The translations under genes and the position numbers were made by a program. From Streptomyces antioxidans (GTDB lineage Bacteria > Actinomycetota > Actinomycetes > Streptomycetales > Streptomycetaceae): DNA of 49,603 nucleotides. Numbering within the stretch: the stretch's first letter is position 1; each line of letters begins with the position of its first letter. Below the pieces are notes generated by a model. That model was not told the DNA's origin, made no database searches, and saw nothing but the letters and a program-made list of their open reading frames with translations. This document shows positions 42,139 through 49,603 of the stretch, one piece after another. Location: NCBI RefSeq assembly GCF_000968685.2, contig NZ_LAKD02000051.1:1-49603 (forward strand), in the 5' to 3' direction.

Positions 42139-43023
42139 ATGGCAAAAATAGGACCAAGTCGCCGCACTCTCCTCGCTGGCGGTGCGGCCCTGGGTCTGCT
42201 GGGCGCCGCCGGCTGCAGCCGGGTGTCCGGCTCCGGCGCCAAGGACGGGGGCAATCTGCTGGAGCGGCTGCGGTCGCAAGGTACGGTCCGGCTGGGAATC
42301 GCGGGGGAGATCCCATTCGGCTATATCGACAAGAACGGCGATTTCACCGGCGAGGCGCCGGAGATCGCGAAAGTCATCTTCAAGCGGCTGGGGGTGCCCA
42401 AGGTCCAGCCGGTGCCGACCGAGTTCGGCTCGCTCATCCCGGGCCTTCGCTCGCAGCAGTTCGACGTGGTCTCGGCGGGGATGTACATCAACGCCGAGCG
42501 CTGCGCCCAGGTGATCTTCTCCGACCCCGACTACCGCATGCGTGACGCGTTCATCGTGCGCAAGGGCAACCCCAAAAACCTGCATAATTACGAAGATATC
42601 TTTAAGCAGAAGGCCAAAATGGCCACCGGCACCGCCTACGCCGAGATCGGCTACGCCGAGGACGCCGGGATCAAGCAGAGCGACATGCTGATCCTCCCCG
42701 ACCAGCTGGCCGGGCTGCTGGCCGTGGAACAGGGCCGGGCCGATGTCTTCGCGGGCACGACCGTGACCGTCCACAACGTGGTGAAGCAGCGGAACAGCCA
42801 GCGGGCCGAGGCCACCGAGCCGTTCCAGGCGTATGTCGACGGCAAACCGGACATCGGCGCCGGCGGCTTCGCCTTCCGGCCGGAGGAGACCAAGCTCCGG
42901 GACGCCTTCAATGTGGAGCTGCACAAGATGAAGAAGAGCGGCGAGCTGCTGCGCATCGTGCGCCCCTTCGGCTTCACCAAGGAAGAGATGACCGATCTGA
43001 CCGCCGAGGAGCTGTGCAAATGA
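42139..43023 (+). CDS. ehuB: Amino-acid-type solute-binding lipoprotein (EhuB-like)
   Basis: A 294-aa periplasmic-type binding protein. The Tat motif SRRTLLAGG is followed by a lipobox LGAAGC (C26), so it is a Tat-exported lipoprotein. The family-3 solute-binding fold follows: GTVRLGIAGEIPFGYIDKNG, GEAPEIAKVIFKRLG, FDVVSAGMYINAERC and GRADVFAGTTVTVHN. It resembles EhuB, which captures ectoine/hydroxyectoine in Sinorhizobium. No ectoine hydrolase genes are in the window, so the ligand may differ. It is the first gene of an ABC operon, with ATGA overlap to the next gene. ATG 42100 is a less likely start. Confidence 0.9.
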   Translation: MAKIGPSRRTLLAGGAALGLLGAAGCSRVSGSGAKDGGNLLERLRSQGTVRLGIAGEIPFGYIDKNGDFTGEAPEIAKVIFKRLGVPKVQPVPTEFGSLIPGLRSQQFDVVSAGMYINAERCAQVIFSDPDYRMRDAFIVRKGNPKNLHNYEDIFKQKAKMATGTAYAEIGYAEDAGIKQSDMLILPDQLAGLLAVEQGRADVFAGTTVTVHNVVKQRNSQRAEATEPFQAYVDGKPDIGAGGFAFRPEETKLRDAFNVELHKMKKSGELLRIVRPFGFTKEEMTDLTAEELCK

Positions 43024-43772
43024 CAGCCGGGCTGTGGGAAAACTGGCTTCTTCCGGGCGTCTGGATCACCATCCAGCTGACCCTGTACAGCGCGGCCTTC
43101 GCCGCCCTCGTCGCGTTCGGCATCGGGACAGCGCGCACCTCGCCGCGGTGGATCGTCCGCTTCCTGACGGGCGTCTACGTCGAGATCTTCCGCGGGACCT
43201 CGGCGCTGGTGCTGATGTTCTGGCTGGCCTTCGTGATGCCGCTGGCCTTCGGGTGGCAGCTGTTCCCGATGTGGGCGGCGGTGCTGGCCCTCGGACTCAC
43301 CTACGGTGCGTACGGCTCCGAGATCGTGCGCGGCGCGATCGCGTCCGTGGCCCCGGCGCAGCGTGAGGCGGCCATCGCGCTCAGCTTCACCCCGGCGCAG
43401 CGAATGCGCCGGGTGATCCTGCCGCAGGCGATCCCCGAGATGATCCCGCCGTTCAACAACCTGCTGATCGAGCTGCTGAAGGCCACCGCGCTGGTCTCCG
43501 CGGTGAACGTCGCCGACATCACCTTCGCCGCCCAGCTCTCGCGGCTGGCGACCGGTGAGAGCGCGCAGATCTACTCGATCATCCTCGTCCTCTACTTCAT
43601 CCTGGCCTTCATCCTCACCCGGCTGATGCGGCTGCTGGAGCGGCGCGCCAAGGCGGGCATCGGCCAGGCTCCGGACAAGCGCGGCAAGGGCCCGCTGATC
43701 ACACGGAAGCTGTCCGCCCGCGAGGAGAGCGAGCAGTCGTCCAACATCATCACGGCGGGAGGTGCCCAGTGA
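43020..43772 (+). CDS. ehuC: ABC transporter permease (EhuC-like, HisMQ family)
   Basis: A 250-aa inner-membrane permease of the polar amino acid (HisMQ) type with about five TM helices. The EAA loop reads PAQREAAIALSFTPAQRMRRVILPQAIPEMIPPF. The C-terminal tail is basic and then acidic. ATG 43020 overlaps the stop of the binding-protein gene (ATGA), with GAGGAG upstream. It pairs with the next gene to form the heterodimeric channel. Confidence 0.92.
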   Translation: MTAGLWENWLLPGVWITIQLTLYSAAFAALVAFGIGTARTSPRWIVRFLTGVYVEIFRGTSALVLMFWLAFVMPLAFGWQLFPMWAAVLALGLTYGAYGSEIVRGAIASVAPAQREAAIALSFTPAQRMRRVILPQAIPEMIPPFNNLLIELLKATALVSAVNVADITFAAQLSRLATGESAQIYSIILVLYFILAFILTRLMRLLERRAKAGIGQAPDKRGKGPLITRKLSAREESEQSSNIITAGGAQ

Positions 43773-44419
43773 ACTGGAACTGGGACGTAGCAAAGGACTT
43801 CCTGCCGGATCTGCTCGACGGGCTGGTCATCACGCTGGAGGCGACCGCCCTGGGCTCGGTCCTGGCGTTCGCGCTCGGACTGGTGTGGGCGATGGCCTTC
43901 CGCTCGCCGACCCGCTTCGTGCGCTGGCCGGTGGCGGCGGTCGTGGAGTTCATCCGCAACACCCCGCTGCTGGTGCAGCTGTTCTTCTTCTTCTACGTGC
44001 TGCCGACCTGGGACATCAAGTTCTCCGCGCTCACCACCGGTGTGATCGCGCTCGGACTGCACTACTCCACGTACACCGCCGAGGTCTACCGGGCCGGTAT
44101 CGACGGTGTGCCCAAGGGCCAGTGGGAGGCCGCCACCGCGCTCAGCCTCCCGCGCGGCCGTACCTGGATAGCGGTGATCCTGCCGCAGGCGATCCGCCGG
44201 GTGGTACCGGCACTGGGAAACTACGTCATCGCGATGCTGAAGGACTCCCCGATGCTCGCGCTGATCGGCGTCGTCGACATGTTGCAGAACGCGCGCTCGG
44301 TGGGCTCGACCACCTTCAACTACATCGAGCCCTTCACGATGGTCGGCATCGCCTTCATCCTCATCGCCTATCCGGCATCTCTTCTCATGCGAGCCCTGGA
44401 GCGTCGTCTTGGCCACTGA
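43769..44419 (+). CDS. ehuD: ABC transporter permease (EhuD-like, HisMQ family)
   Basis: A 216-aa permease. VVEFIRNTPLLVQLFFFFYVLPT is the usual TM block. The EAA loop is PKGQWEAATALSLPRGRTWIAVILPQAIRRVVPALGN. The GTG start overlaps the upstream stop (GTGA) and is preceded by GGAGG. It is the second channel subunit of the importer. Confidence 0.92.
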   Translation: MNWNWDVAKDFLPDLLDGLVITLEATALGSVLAFALGLVWAMAFRSPTRFVRWPVAAVVEFIRNTPLLVQLFFFFYVLPTWDIKFSALTTGVIALGLHYSTYTAEVYRAGIDGVPKGQWEAATALSLPRGRTWIAVILPQAIRRVVPALGNYVIAMLKDSPMLALIGVVDMLQNARSVGSTTFNYIEPFTMVGIAFILIAYPASLLMRALERRLGH

Positions 44420-45212
44420 AACCGACCACACGAATCCTGCCGTGGACGGCAGTGAACTGATCCGCTTCGACCAGGTGACCAAGCGCTTCGGCAGCAATAC
44501 GGTCCTGGACAACCTCGACTTCTCGGTCTCCTCCGGCAAGCATGTCACCCTGATCGGCCCCTCGGGCTCGGGCAAGACCACGATCCTGCGGCTGCTGATG
44601 ACGCTGATCAAGCCGGACGAGGGCACGATCAAGGTCGACGGCGACTACCTGACCCATGAGGACCGGGGCGGCAAGCTGGTCCCGGCGGGCGAGAAGCACA
44701 CCAGAGAGGTGCGCAAGAAGATCGGAATGGTCTTCCAGCAGTTCAACCTCTTCCCCAATATGCGGGTGCTGCGGAACATCACCGAGGCCCCGGTGAACGT
44801 GCTGGGCCTCGACAAGGACGAGGCCGAGACCCGCGCCAGGGAGCTGCTCGACCTGGTCGGGCTCGGCGACAAGTGCGACGCGTATCCGACGCAGCTGTCC
44901 GGCGGGCAGCAGCAGCGGGTGGCGATCGCACGGGCCCTGGCGATGCGGCCGCAGGTGATGCTGCTGGACGAGGTGACATCCGCGCTGGACCCGGAGCTGG
45001 TGGCCGGGGTGCTGGATGTGCTGCGTGACATCGCTCACACCACGGACATCACCATGCTCTGTGTCACCCATGAGATGAACTTCGCGCGGGACATCTCCGA
45101 CGATGTGCTGATGTTCGACTCGGGCCGGGTGATCGAGTCCGGCCCGCCGGAGAAGATCTTCACCGAGCCGGAGCACGAGCGGACGAGGGAGTTCCTGAGC
45201 GCGGTTCTCTGA
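44409..45212 (+). CDS. ehuA: ABC transporter ATPase (EhuA-like)
   Basis: A 267-aa nucleotide-binding subunit with Walker A GPSGSGKTT, Q-loop MVFQQFNLFPNM, signature LSGGQQQR, Walker B VMLLDEVTSALD and H-loop VTHEM. It powers import through the two HisMQ permeases. A TTG start at 44409 overlaps the ehuD-like stop by 11 bp, with GGAGCG before it. A terminator hairpin follows at 45258-45284, ending the four-gene operon. Confidence 0.94.
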   Translation: MATETDHTNPAVDGSELIRFDQVTKRFGSNTVLDNLDFSVSSGKHVTLIGPSGSGKTTILRLLMTLIKPDEGTIKVDGDYLTHEDRGGKLVPAGEKHTREVRKKIGMVFQQFNLFPNMRVLRNITEAPVNVLGLDKDEAETRARELLDLVGLGDKCDAYPTQLSGGQQQRVAIARALAMRPQVMLLDEVTSALDPELVAGVLDVLRDIAHTTDITMLCVTHEMNFARDISDDVLMFDSGRVIESGPPEKIFTEPEHERTREFLSAVL

Positions 45213-45257
45213 CCCTCCGGCCGGGCCGCCCGACCACTGGCGGGCCCGGTCCGGCGC

Positions 45258-45284
45258 TGCCCCCGCGACCCTCCCGCGGGGGCA
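45258..45284. terminator. Terminator after the ABC operon
   Basis: TGCCCCCGCG (45258-45267), loop ACCCTCC, CGCGGGGGCA (45275-45284): a 10-bp perfect stem 46 nt after the ATPase stop. Confidence 0.75.
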
Positions 45285-45425
45285 CGCCATTGTCATATGC
45301 CCAGGACATACGCCCCAGCTGACCGGGGCCGATGTGCCCCGGCAATATCCTCAACAGCCGATCCGGATAAGCCCCTTGGCGGTTATCGTGATACAAAGCC
45401 ACGCCAACCTGCGAGGGGGGAAATC

Positions 45426-46187
45426 GTGGCGCTCAGGCCCGAGCCGACCGCGCCGTTCCACTCGGTGCAGCACGCCCTCCGCATCCTGGAGGTCGTCGCC
45501 AAACACTCGTCCGGCGTCAGCGACATCATGCTCGCCAGGGAGACCCGGCTACCGGCCCACCAGCTCACCGAACTGCTGCGGATGCTGCGCCGCGAGGGCT
45601 ATGTGGAGCAGATCGCCGACGGCGCCTACGTCGGTGGCAGCGCCCTGACCCTGCTGGGCTCCGCCGCCCCCGAGCGCGACCGCGCCGTCCGGGACAAGCT
45701 CCAGCGGTCGCTCATCGCCCTGCGTGACTCGGTGGGCGCGGCGGTCTATCTCAGCCGCTATGTGGACGGCGAAATCAAGATCACGCAGTATGCGGACGGG
45801 CCGCGCACCCCCAAGGTCAACGAGTGGGTGGACTTCCGCTCCGCCGCCCACGCCATGGCGCTCGGCAAATGCCTGCTCACCCAGCTCGACCACGACAGCC
45901 GCCGCGATCATGTGGCCCGTCACAAGACGGTGCGGCTCACCTCCCGGACCACCACCAACGAGAAGGTGCTGTTCCGCAAGCTGGACAGCCAGCCCGCCAC
46001 CGTCCCCGTCCTCGACCTGCAGGAGTACGCGGTCGGCACGGTCTGCGCGGCGGTGCCGATCAGTGCCGGGCGCTCGGTGGGCTGTCTGGCCCTCTCCCTC
46101 CCCCTGGCCCATGCCCACCGCCTTCGCCAGGCCGCCGACACGCTCAACCGCGAGGCGGCACCGATGCTGCTCTCCCTCTCCATCTGA
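45426..46187 (+). CDS. IclR-family transcriptional regulator
   Basis: A 253-aa regulator. The winged HTH (about 10-70) reads SVQHALRILEVVAKHSSGVSDIMLARETRLPAHQLTELLRML (typical, split here by function). The ligand domain (about 85-250) reads FRSAAHAMALGKCLLTQLDHDSR and VPVLDLQEYAVGTVCAAVPIS. IclR proteins usually bind the pathway substrate and repress or activate linked catabolic genes. It is the probable regulator of the dehydrogenase/amidase/importer set. GTG 45426 follows GAGGGGGG. It ends 60 bp before the second tRNA-Lys. Confidence 0.92.
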   Translation: MALRPEPTAPFHSVQHALRILEVVAKHSSGVSDIMLARETRLPAHQLTELLRMLRREGYVEQIADGAYVGGSALTLLGSAAPERDRAVRDKLQRSLIALRDSVGAAVYLSRYVDGEIKITQYADGPRTPKVNEWVDFRSAAHAMALGKCLLTQLDHDSRRDHVARHKTVRLTSRTTTNEKVLFRKLDSQPATVPVLDLQEYAVGTVCAAVPISAGRSVGCLALSLPLAHAHRLRQAADTLNREAAPMLLSLSI

Positions 46188-46239
46188 GCCCTCTGGGCGT
46201 GGTCAGAACCACCCCTTGGGACCAGGTAGTATTTACGTT

Positions 46240-46323
46240 GTCAGCAGGCGCCGCTAGCTCAGTTGGTTAGAGCAGCTGACTCTTAATCAGCGGGTCCGGG
46301 GTTCGAGTCCCTGGCGGCGCACA
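46240..46323 (+). repeat. Right copy of 84-bp direct repeat containing tRNA-Lys
   Basis: Identical and parallel to 15562-15645, 30.7 kb away. Confidence 0.9.
46248..46321 (+). tRNA. tRNA-Lys (anticodon CTT), second identical copy
   Basis: The same 74-nt cloverleaf as the copy at 15570-15643, with no difference in the mature sequence. A TAGTAT -10-like word lies at 46227-46232. CCA is not encoded. Confidence 0.97.
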
Positions 46324-46335
46324 ACTGATCAGGCG

Positions 46336-46370
46336 AATGGCCCGGGTGCTCTTGACAGCCCCGGGCCATT
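46336..46370. terminator. Bidirectional terminator of tRNA-Lys and DUF2277 gene
   Basis: AATGGCCCGGG (46336-46346) pairs with CCCGGGCCATT (46360-46370), an 11-bp stem with a 13-nt loop. It follows the tRNA by 14 nt and touches the stop of the leftward DUF2277 gene. Confidence 0.88.
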
Positions 46371-46612
46371 TAGCGTGCTGCCCCTGCCCCCGCCCCTTTT
46401 CCTGCCCCGCCGCGCACCTCGAGGGAGCCCAGCAGCTCCTCCGTGGCGGCGGCGATGGCCTCGACGGCCTTGTCGAACGCCTCCGCGTTGTGGGGGGCCG
46501 GTTGGCGGAAGCCGGAGATCTTGCGGACGTACTGGAGGGCCGCGGCGCGCATATCGGTCTCGGTGACGGAGTCGGCGTACGGGGGGCGGAGCGTCTTGAT
46601 GGATCTGCACAT
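46370..46612 (-). CDS. DUF2277 domain-containing protein
   Basis: An 80-aa protein that matches the DUF2277 family throughout: it opens MCRSIKTLRPPYADSVTETD and continues with AALQYVRKISGFRQPAPHN and EAFDKAVEAIAAATEELLGSL. Function is unknown. Small, helical, cytosolic. Found widely in actinobacteria. The Gly/Ala-rich end after LEVRG is disordered. Confidence 0.9.
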   Translation of the reverse strand: MCRSIKTLRPPYADSVTETDMRAAALQYVRKISGFRQPAPHNAEAFDKAVEAIAAATEELLGSLEVRGGAGKGAGAGAAR

Positions 46613-46687
46613 ACTGACGACGGTACGCCGGGGGTACGACAGGCTGTCGGGGACGCCTGCGGCGGGCTGCTCCCCTCCCCTCCCCGA

Positions 46688-46712
46688 CCCCTCCCCGAAA
46701 CAAGGGGTGGGG
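46688..46712. terminator. Hairpin downstream of the phosphopantetheinyl transferase gene
   Basis: Arms 46688-46696 and 46704-46712 (CCCCTCCCC/GGGGTGGGG) form a stem with a central T-T mismatch and a 7-nt loop, about 40 nt past the stop of the leftward gene. Confidence 0.5.
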
Positions 46713-46750
46713 ACGACACGGCGGAGGTCGGCGGCCTGTACCAGGGGTGA

Positions 46751-47596
46751 TCACCCCAGAGGCAGACCGGCCAGCGTCACCACCGGACGCGTCACGCCAC
46801 CGGACGCGGCGTCGCCCCGTGCAGCCACTTCCCCTACGGCTTCCCTTACGGCGACCGCCGCGTAGTAGCCGGGCGGGGCGTCGAGGTCGGCGAAGGCCCA
46901 GCCGCGCGGGCCGGGCGGGGCACCGGCCGGGGCCAGGCCCTCGGCGAGCCCGACGTGATGGGCGCCGATCCCGCCCGGCAGCCCGGTGCCGATGCCCTTG
47001 AGGTACGCCTCCTTACGGACCCAGCAGCCCAGGAACGCCTCCTCCCGCAGCTCCTCCGGAAGCGCGTCGATCGCCGCCCGCTCCCCGGGGTGCAGCTGCC
47101 CCACCAGCCCCGTCAGCCGGTCCCCGACGCGCCGGGGGTCCCGCTCCTCGACGTCGGCGCCGACGGGCGCCCCGGCGACGGCGCACAGGGCCGCGTCCCC
47201 GGAGTGGGAGAGGGAGAAGTGCGGCACGTCCCCACCCGCCAGGGCCGGGCGGCCGTGCGGCTTGTCGCAGTCCGGCATGCCGCAGGTCTCCCGGGTGAAC
47301 TCGACCTCGGCCGGACCGACGCCGAGATAGCCGCCGAGCAGCGTCCGCAGCCCCACATGGGAGGTCACATAGCGCTCGCGCGCCACGTCCGACCGCAGCC
47401 GCGCCGCCCGCTCGCGCTCCCGCTCGTCCAGCATGCCGTCCGCGACGGCGGCGGCAGCGGCGGCGTACGGCGGGATCCGCAGCAGCCATACGGCCACCTC
47501 GCCGTGCCCTGGCCGGTCCCCGGGGCCGGGCAGGGCACGGACCGGGGCCCACCGCCGGGGCTCGGGTGCGGGCTGGACCGGGCTGGTGAAGGACAC
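46751..47596 (-). CDS. Sfp-type 4'-phosphopantetheinyl transferase
   Basis: A 281-aa enzyme that moves phosphopantetheine from CoA to carrier proteins of polyketide or peptide synthases. Conserved blocks are FSLSHSGD, VGADVEERD (metal-binding Asp and Glu) and FLGCWVRKEAYLKGIGTGL (WxxKEAxxK). GTG 47596 is chosen for GGGGGAAG upstream and because upstream residues are not family-like. Its client synthase is not in the window; these genes often serve several clusters in trans. Confidence 0.92.
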   Translation of the reverse strand: MSFTSPVQPAPEPRRWAPVRALPGPGDRPGHGEVAVWLLRIPPYAAAAAAVADGMLDERERERAARLRSDVARERYVTSHVGLRTLLGGYLGVGPAEVEFTRETCGMPDCDKPHGRPALAGGDVPHFSLSHSGDAALCAVAGAPVGADVEERDPRRVGDRLTGLVGQLHPGERAAIDALPEELREEAFLGCWVRKEAYLKGIGTGLPGGIGAHHVGLAEGLAPAGAPPGPRGWAFADLDAPPGYYAAVAVREAVGEVAARGDAASGGVTRPVVTLAGLPLG

Positions 47597-47882
47597 TGTT
47601 CGGCTTCCCCCGTGCTGACGGCGATATCGGCTGATGATGCGCTCACTGTGGACGTACTGACGGTACAGCGGCGCGCGCGGCGCGCCGTGGCCGCCCCGCC
47701 GTCGGAACGCGCCGCCACGACCGCTGCGCACACGCCCAATGCCCGTGCCACAAGGCGGCGTTGCCGATCGCGGACACCCGGTGACTTAGGCCACGTTCAG
47801 GTACCCGCCGACGCGGTCACCTGCCCGTCCGCACTACGATCGCGCACGTCCGGGCACGATCGGTGATGGGGGTTTGACGACC

Positions 47883-48794
47883 ATGGCGACGGGATTCCTG
47901 GCCAAGGCGGCCTCAGCGGTGACCCTCCCGGTGGCACCGCTGTACGGCGCCTTCCTCTCGTACATGATCTTCCACCCGCCCCGCAGGCCGCATCACAAGA
48001 CCCCCGCCGACCTGGGGCTGACCAGCACCGACGTCACCGTTCCGCTGGACGGGCAGCGGGGCCGCGGGCTGCATGTCTGGCTCATCCCCGGCGACGCCGA
48101 GCGGGTCGTGGTGCTCGGACACGGCCTGGGGCTCAGCAAGTCCGCGAGCCTGGCGCACGCGCGGCTGCTCAGCGAGGCGGGCTATACGGTCGCCATGTTC
48201 GACCACCGCAACCACGGTAAGAGCGTCGCGGACCGGGCCGGCTGGGGCATGAGCGAACGGCACACCGACGATGTGGTCGCCGTGGTGCGGCACATGCGGT
48301 CGATGGACGAGTACGCCACGGCGCGCATCGCGATCTACGGCTTCTCGATCTCGACCTTCCCCTCCTTCTACATGCTCAAGAGGGAGGACTGCCCGGTCGA
48401 CGCGGTGGTCTTCGACAGCGGCCCGGCGCTCGAGCTGGCCCCGCTGTTCCGGAACTTCGTCGCGGCCGGAGGGGTGCCGATCCCCGGCCCGCTGGGCGCC
48501 GGACCCTCCCGCCCGGTCGTGGAGTCGGTCGCCTCGTCGGCGGCCGTGGCGATGCTGCGGGTGCAGTGGCCGCCGCCGCTCGGGGGCGCGTACGAGCGCA
48601 CCCCGATGCTCTTCCTGGCCGGTGAGCGCGACACCATGATCCCCGCCTCGGGGGTACGGGCGCTGGCCGAGCGCTATCCGCTGGCCGAGGTGCACACCCT
48701 GCCGGACACCGAGCATCTGCAGGGCATCAAGACCCAGCCGGAGACCTACGCGGAGACCGTCCTGGGCTTCCTGGAGCGCACGCTCAAGGACTGA
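47883..48794 (+). CDS. Alpha/beta-hydrolase fold protein
   Basis: A 303-aa protein. An N-terminal hydrophobic stretch (about 9-31) may anchor it in the membrane. The hydrolase core has VVVLGHGLGLSKS (oxyanion region), AMFDHRNHGKS, nucleophile elbow YGFSISTF, Asp near LAGERDTMIP and His in TEHLQG. This resembles monoacylglycerol lipase/BAAT-like hydrolases. ATG 47883 is used; the TTG at 47874 has no room for a ribosome site. Confidence 0.88.
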   Translation: MATGFLAKAASAVTLPVAPLYGAFLSYMIFHPPRRPHHKTPADLGLTSTDVTVPLDGQRGRGLHVWLIPGDAERVVVLGHGLGLSKSASLAHARLLSEAGYTVAMFDHRNHGKSVADRAGWGMSERHTDDVVAVVRHMRSMDEYATARIAIYGFSISTFPSFYMLKREDCPVDAVVFDSGPALELAPLFRNFVAAGGVPIPGPLGAGPSRPVVESVASSAAVAMLRVQWPPPLGGAYERTPMLFLAGERDTMIPASGVRALAERYPLAEVHTLPDTEHLQGIKTQPETYAETVLGFLERTLKD

Positions 48795-48890
48795 CCCCTA
48801 CGGTGGGCCGGGCCAAGACCAGCCAGGCCCGGCCAAGCCCACCCAGGCCCCGGCAAGCCATGCCCACCGTAAGGACGCCATGGCGCCCGG

Positions 48891-49603
48891 TCAGTCCTTG
48901 ATTTCGCAGATGACCGCGCCCGCGCTGACCGAGGCTCCGACGTTCGCGTTCAGGTTCTTGACGGTGCCCGCGCGGTGGGCGTTGATGGGCTGTTCCATCT
49001 TCATGGCCTCCAGGACCACGACGAGGTCGCCCTCGGCCACCGTGTCGCCCTCGTCCACGGCGACCTTGACGATCGTGCCCTGCATCGGGGAGGCCAGGGT
49101 GTCGCCGGAGGCGCCGGAGCCGGACTTCTTGACCGCCTTGCGCTTCGGCTTCTTCGAGCCGCCCCCAGCGCCCGCGGCCTCCCCGGGCGACACCGCCAGG
49201 CCGAGCACCGCCGGGAGGGAGATCTCGAGTCGTTTGCCGCCGACCTCGACGACGACGGTCTCGCGGGCGGTGGACTCTTCGGTGTCGTCGGCTCCGGCGG
49301 GGGTGAAGGGGGGGATGGTGTTGTGGAATTCGGTTTCGATCCAGCGGGTGTGGATGGTGAACGGTTCGCTGGTGAAGGCCGGGTCCTTCACCACCGCCTG
49401 GTGGAACGGGATCGCGGTGGCCATGCCCTCGACCTGGAACTCGGCCAGCACACGCGCCGCCCGCTGGAGGGCCTGGGTGCGGGTGGCGCCGGTGACGATC
49501 AGTTTGGCCAGCAGTGAGTCCCATGCGGGGCCGATGACGCTGCCGGACTCCACGCCCGCGTCCAGCCGCACCCCGGGCCCGGCGGGTGGCACGAAGGAGG
49601 TCA
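48891..49603 (-). CDS. Acyl-CoA carboxylase alpha (biotin carboxylase/BCCP) subunit, C-terminal part
   Basis: Partial: the reading frame runs off the right end of the window, so only about the last 237 residues are present. They cover the C-terminal end of the biotin carboxylase domain (SVIGPAWDSLLAKLIVTGATRTQAL, FQVEGMATAIPFHQ), a Gly/Lys-rich linker, and the biotinyl domain with the biotinylated Lys in VLEAMKMEQP. This is the AccA/PccA-type subunit that carboxylates biotin and works with a separate beta subunit to make malonyl- or methylmalonyl-CoA. Confidence 0.95.
   Translation of the reverse strand, partial: TSFVPPAGPGVRLDAGVESGSVIGPAWDSLLAKLIVTGATRTQALQRAARVLAEFQVEGMATAIPFHQAVVKDPAFTSEPFTIHTRWIETEFHNTIPPFTPAGADDTEESTARETVVVEVGGKRLEISLPAVLGLAVSPGEAAGAGGGSKKPKRKAVKKSGSGASGDTLASPMQGTIVKVAVDEGDTVAEGDLVVVLEAMKMEQPINAHRAGTVKNLNANVGASVSAGAVICEIKD

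Noticed and set aside
42139..45212. Proven ectoine transporter
   Set aside because: Similarity to Ehu proteins is good, but ectoine-degrading enzymes are absent here, so the substrate is left open.
15644..46239. Integrative element between the two tRNA-Lys genes
   Set aside because: Not called as a mobile element: no integrase, transposase, excisionase or replication gene is seen, and the whole tRNA rather than its 3' end is repeated. Kept only as a finding.

Overview
The window is high-GC actinobacterial DNA and almost certainly Streptomyces. It shows strong third-position GC, frequent GTG/TTG starts, 4-bp stop/start overlaps, a SARP regulator, rare TTA codons, and typical streptomycete families (DUF2277, NsdA-like TPR regulators, Prim-Pol-like proteins, AccA). 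All calls come from reading the sequence; no database search was run.

Region 1 (about 1-15.5 kb) looks like chromosomal backbone. It holds a secreted GH18 chitinase-like protein, an OmpR-type two-component system with a divergent membrane-anchored protein, a spermidine-synthase-like protein, a conserved hypothetical divergent to a TPR regulator, a histidine phosphatase, and a PAP2 membrane phosphatase. These are followed by a tightly coupled three-gene operon (about 9.6-14.1 kb): a Cas4/RecB-like Fe-S nuclease, a protein of unknown function, and an SF1 Upf1/Dna2-like helicase. I read this operon as a 'split Dna2'. A small conserved protein and a Prim-Pol-like protein carrying a TTA codon precede a tRNA-Lys(CTT).

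Region 2 (about 15.7-28.0 kb) lies just downstream of that tRNA and looks like a compact biosynthetic locus for a ribosomally made, azol(in)e-bearing peptide (TOMM). Its core is a 93-aa precursor ending in an ICIC-containing tail, followed by a fused E1-like/YcaO cyclodehydratase. A SARP regulator is divergent from the precursor. A flavin monooxygenase, a GlxA-type regulator, a degenerate SDR with a heptapeptide minisatellite and a glycosyltransferase lie to the left. A DesK-like kinase, a convergent NarL-type regulator and a TTA-containing secreted M6 protease lie to the right. No dedicated exporter or SagB-type dehydrogenase is visible.

Region 3 (about 28.4-36.3 kb) has a PAS-GGDEF-EAL cyclic-di-GMP protein, a luciferase-like monooxygenase, a membrane-anchored AcpA/phospholipase C-type phosphoesterase, and efeO-efeB for haem/iron handling (no efeU in view).

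Region 4 (about 36.5-46.2 kb) is a catabolic locus for an unknown small molecule. It has two Asp/Glu-racemase/maleate-isomerase paralogues separated by a hairpin-bearing 31-bp tandem repeat, then a D-2-hydroxyacid dehydrogenase, an amidase, a DUF3830 protein, an EhuBCDA-type ABC importer and an IclR regulator. It ends at a second tRNA-Lys(CTT), identical to the first across an 84-bp direct repeat. After it come a DUF2277 protein, an Sfp-type phosphopantetheinyl transferase, an alpha/beta hydrolase and the C-terminal end of a biotin-containing acyl-CoA carboxylase alpha subunit.
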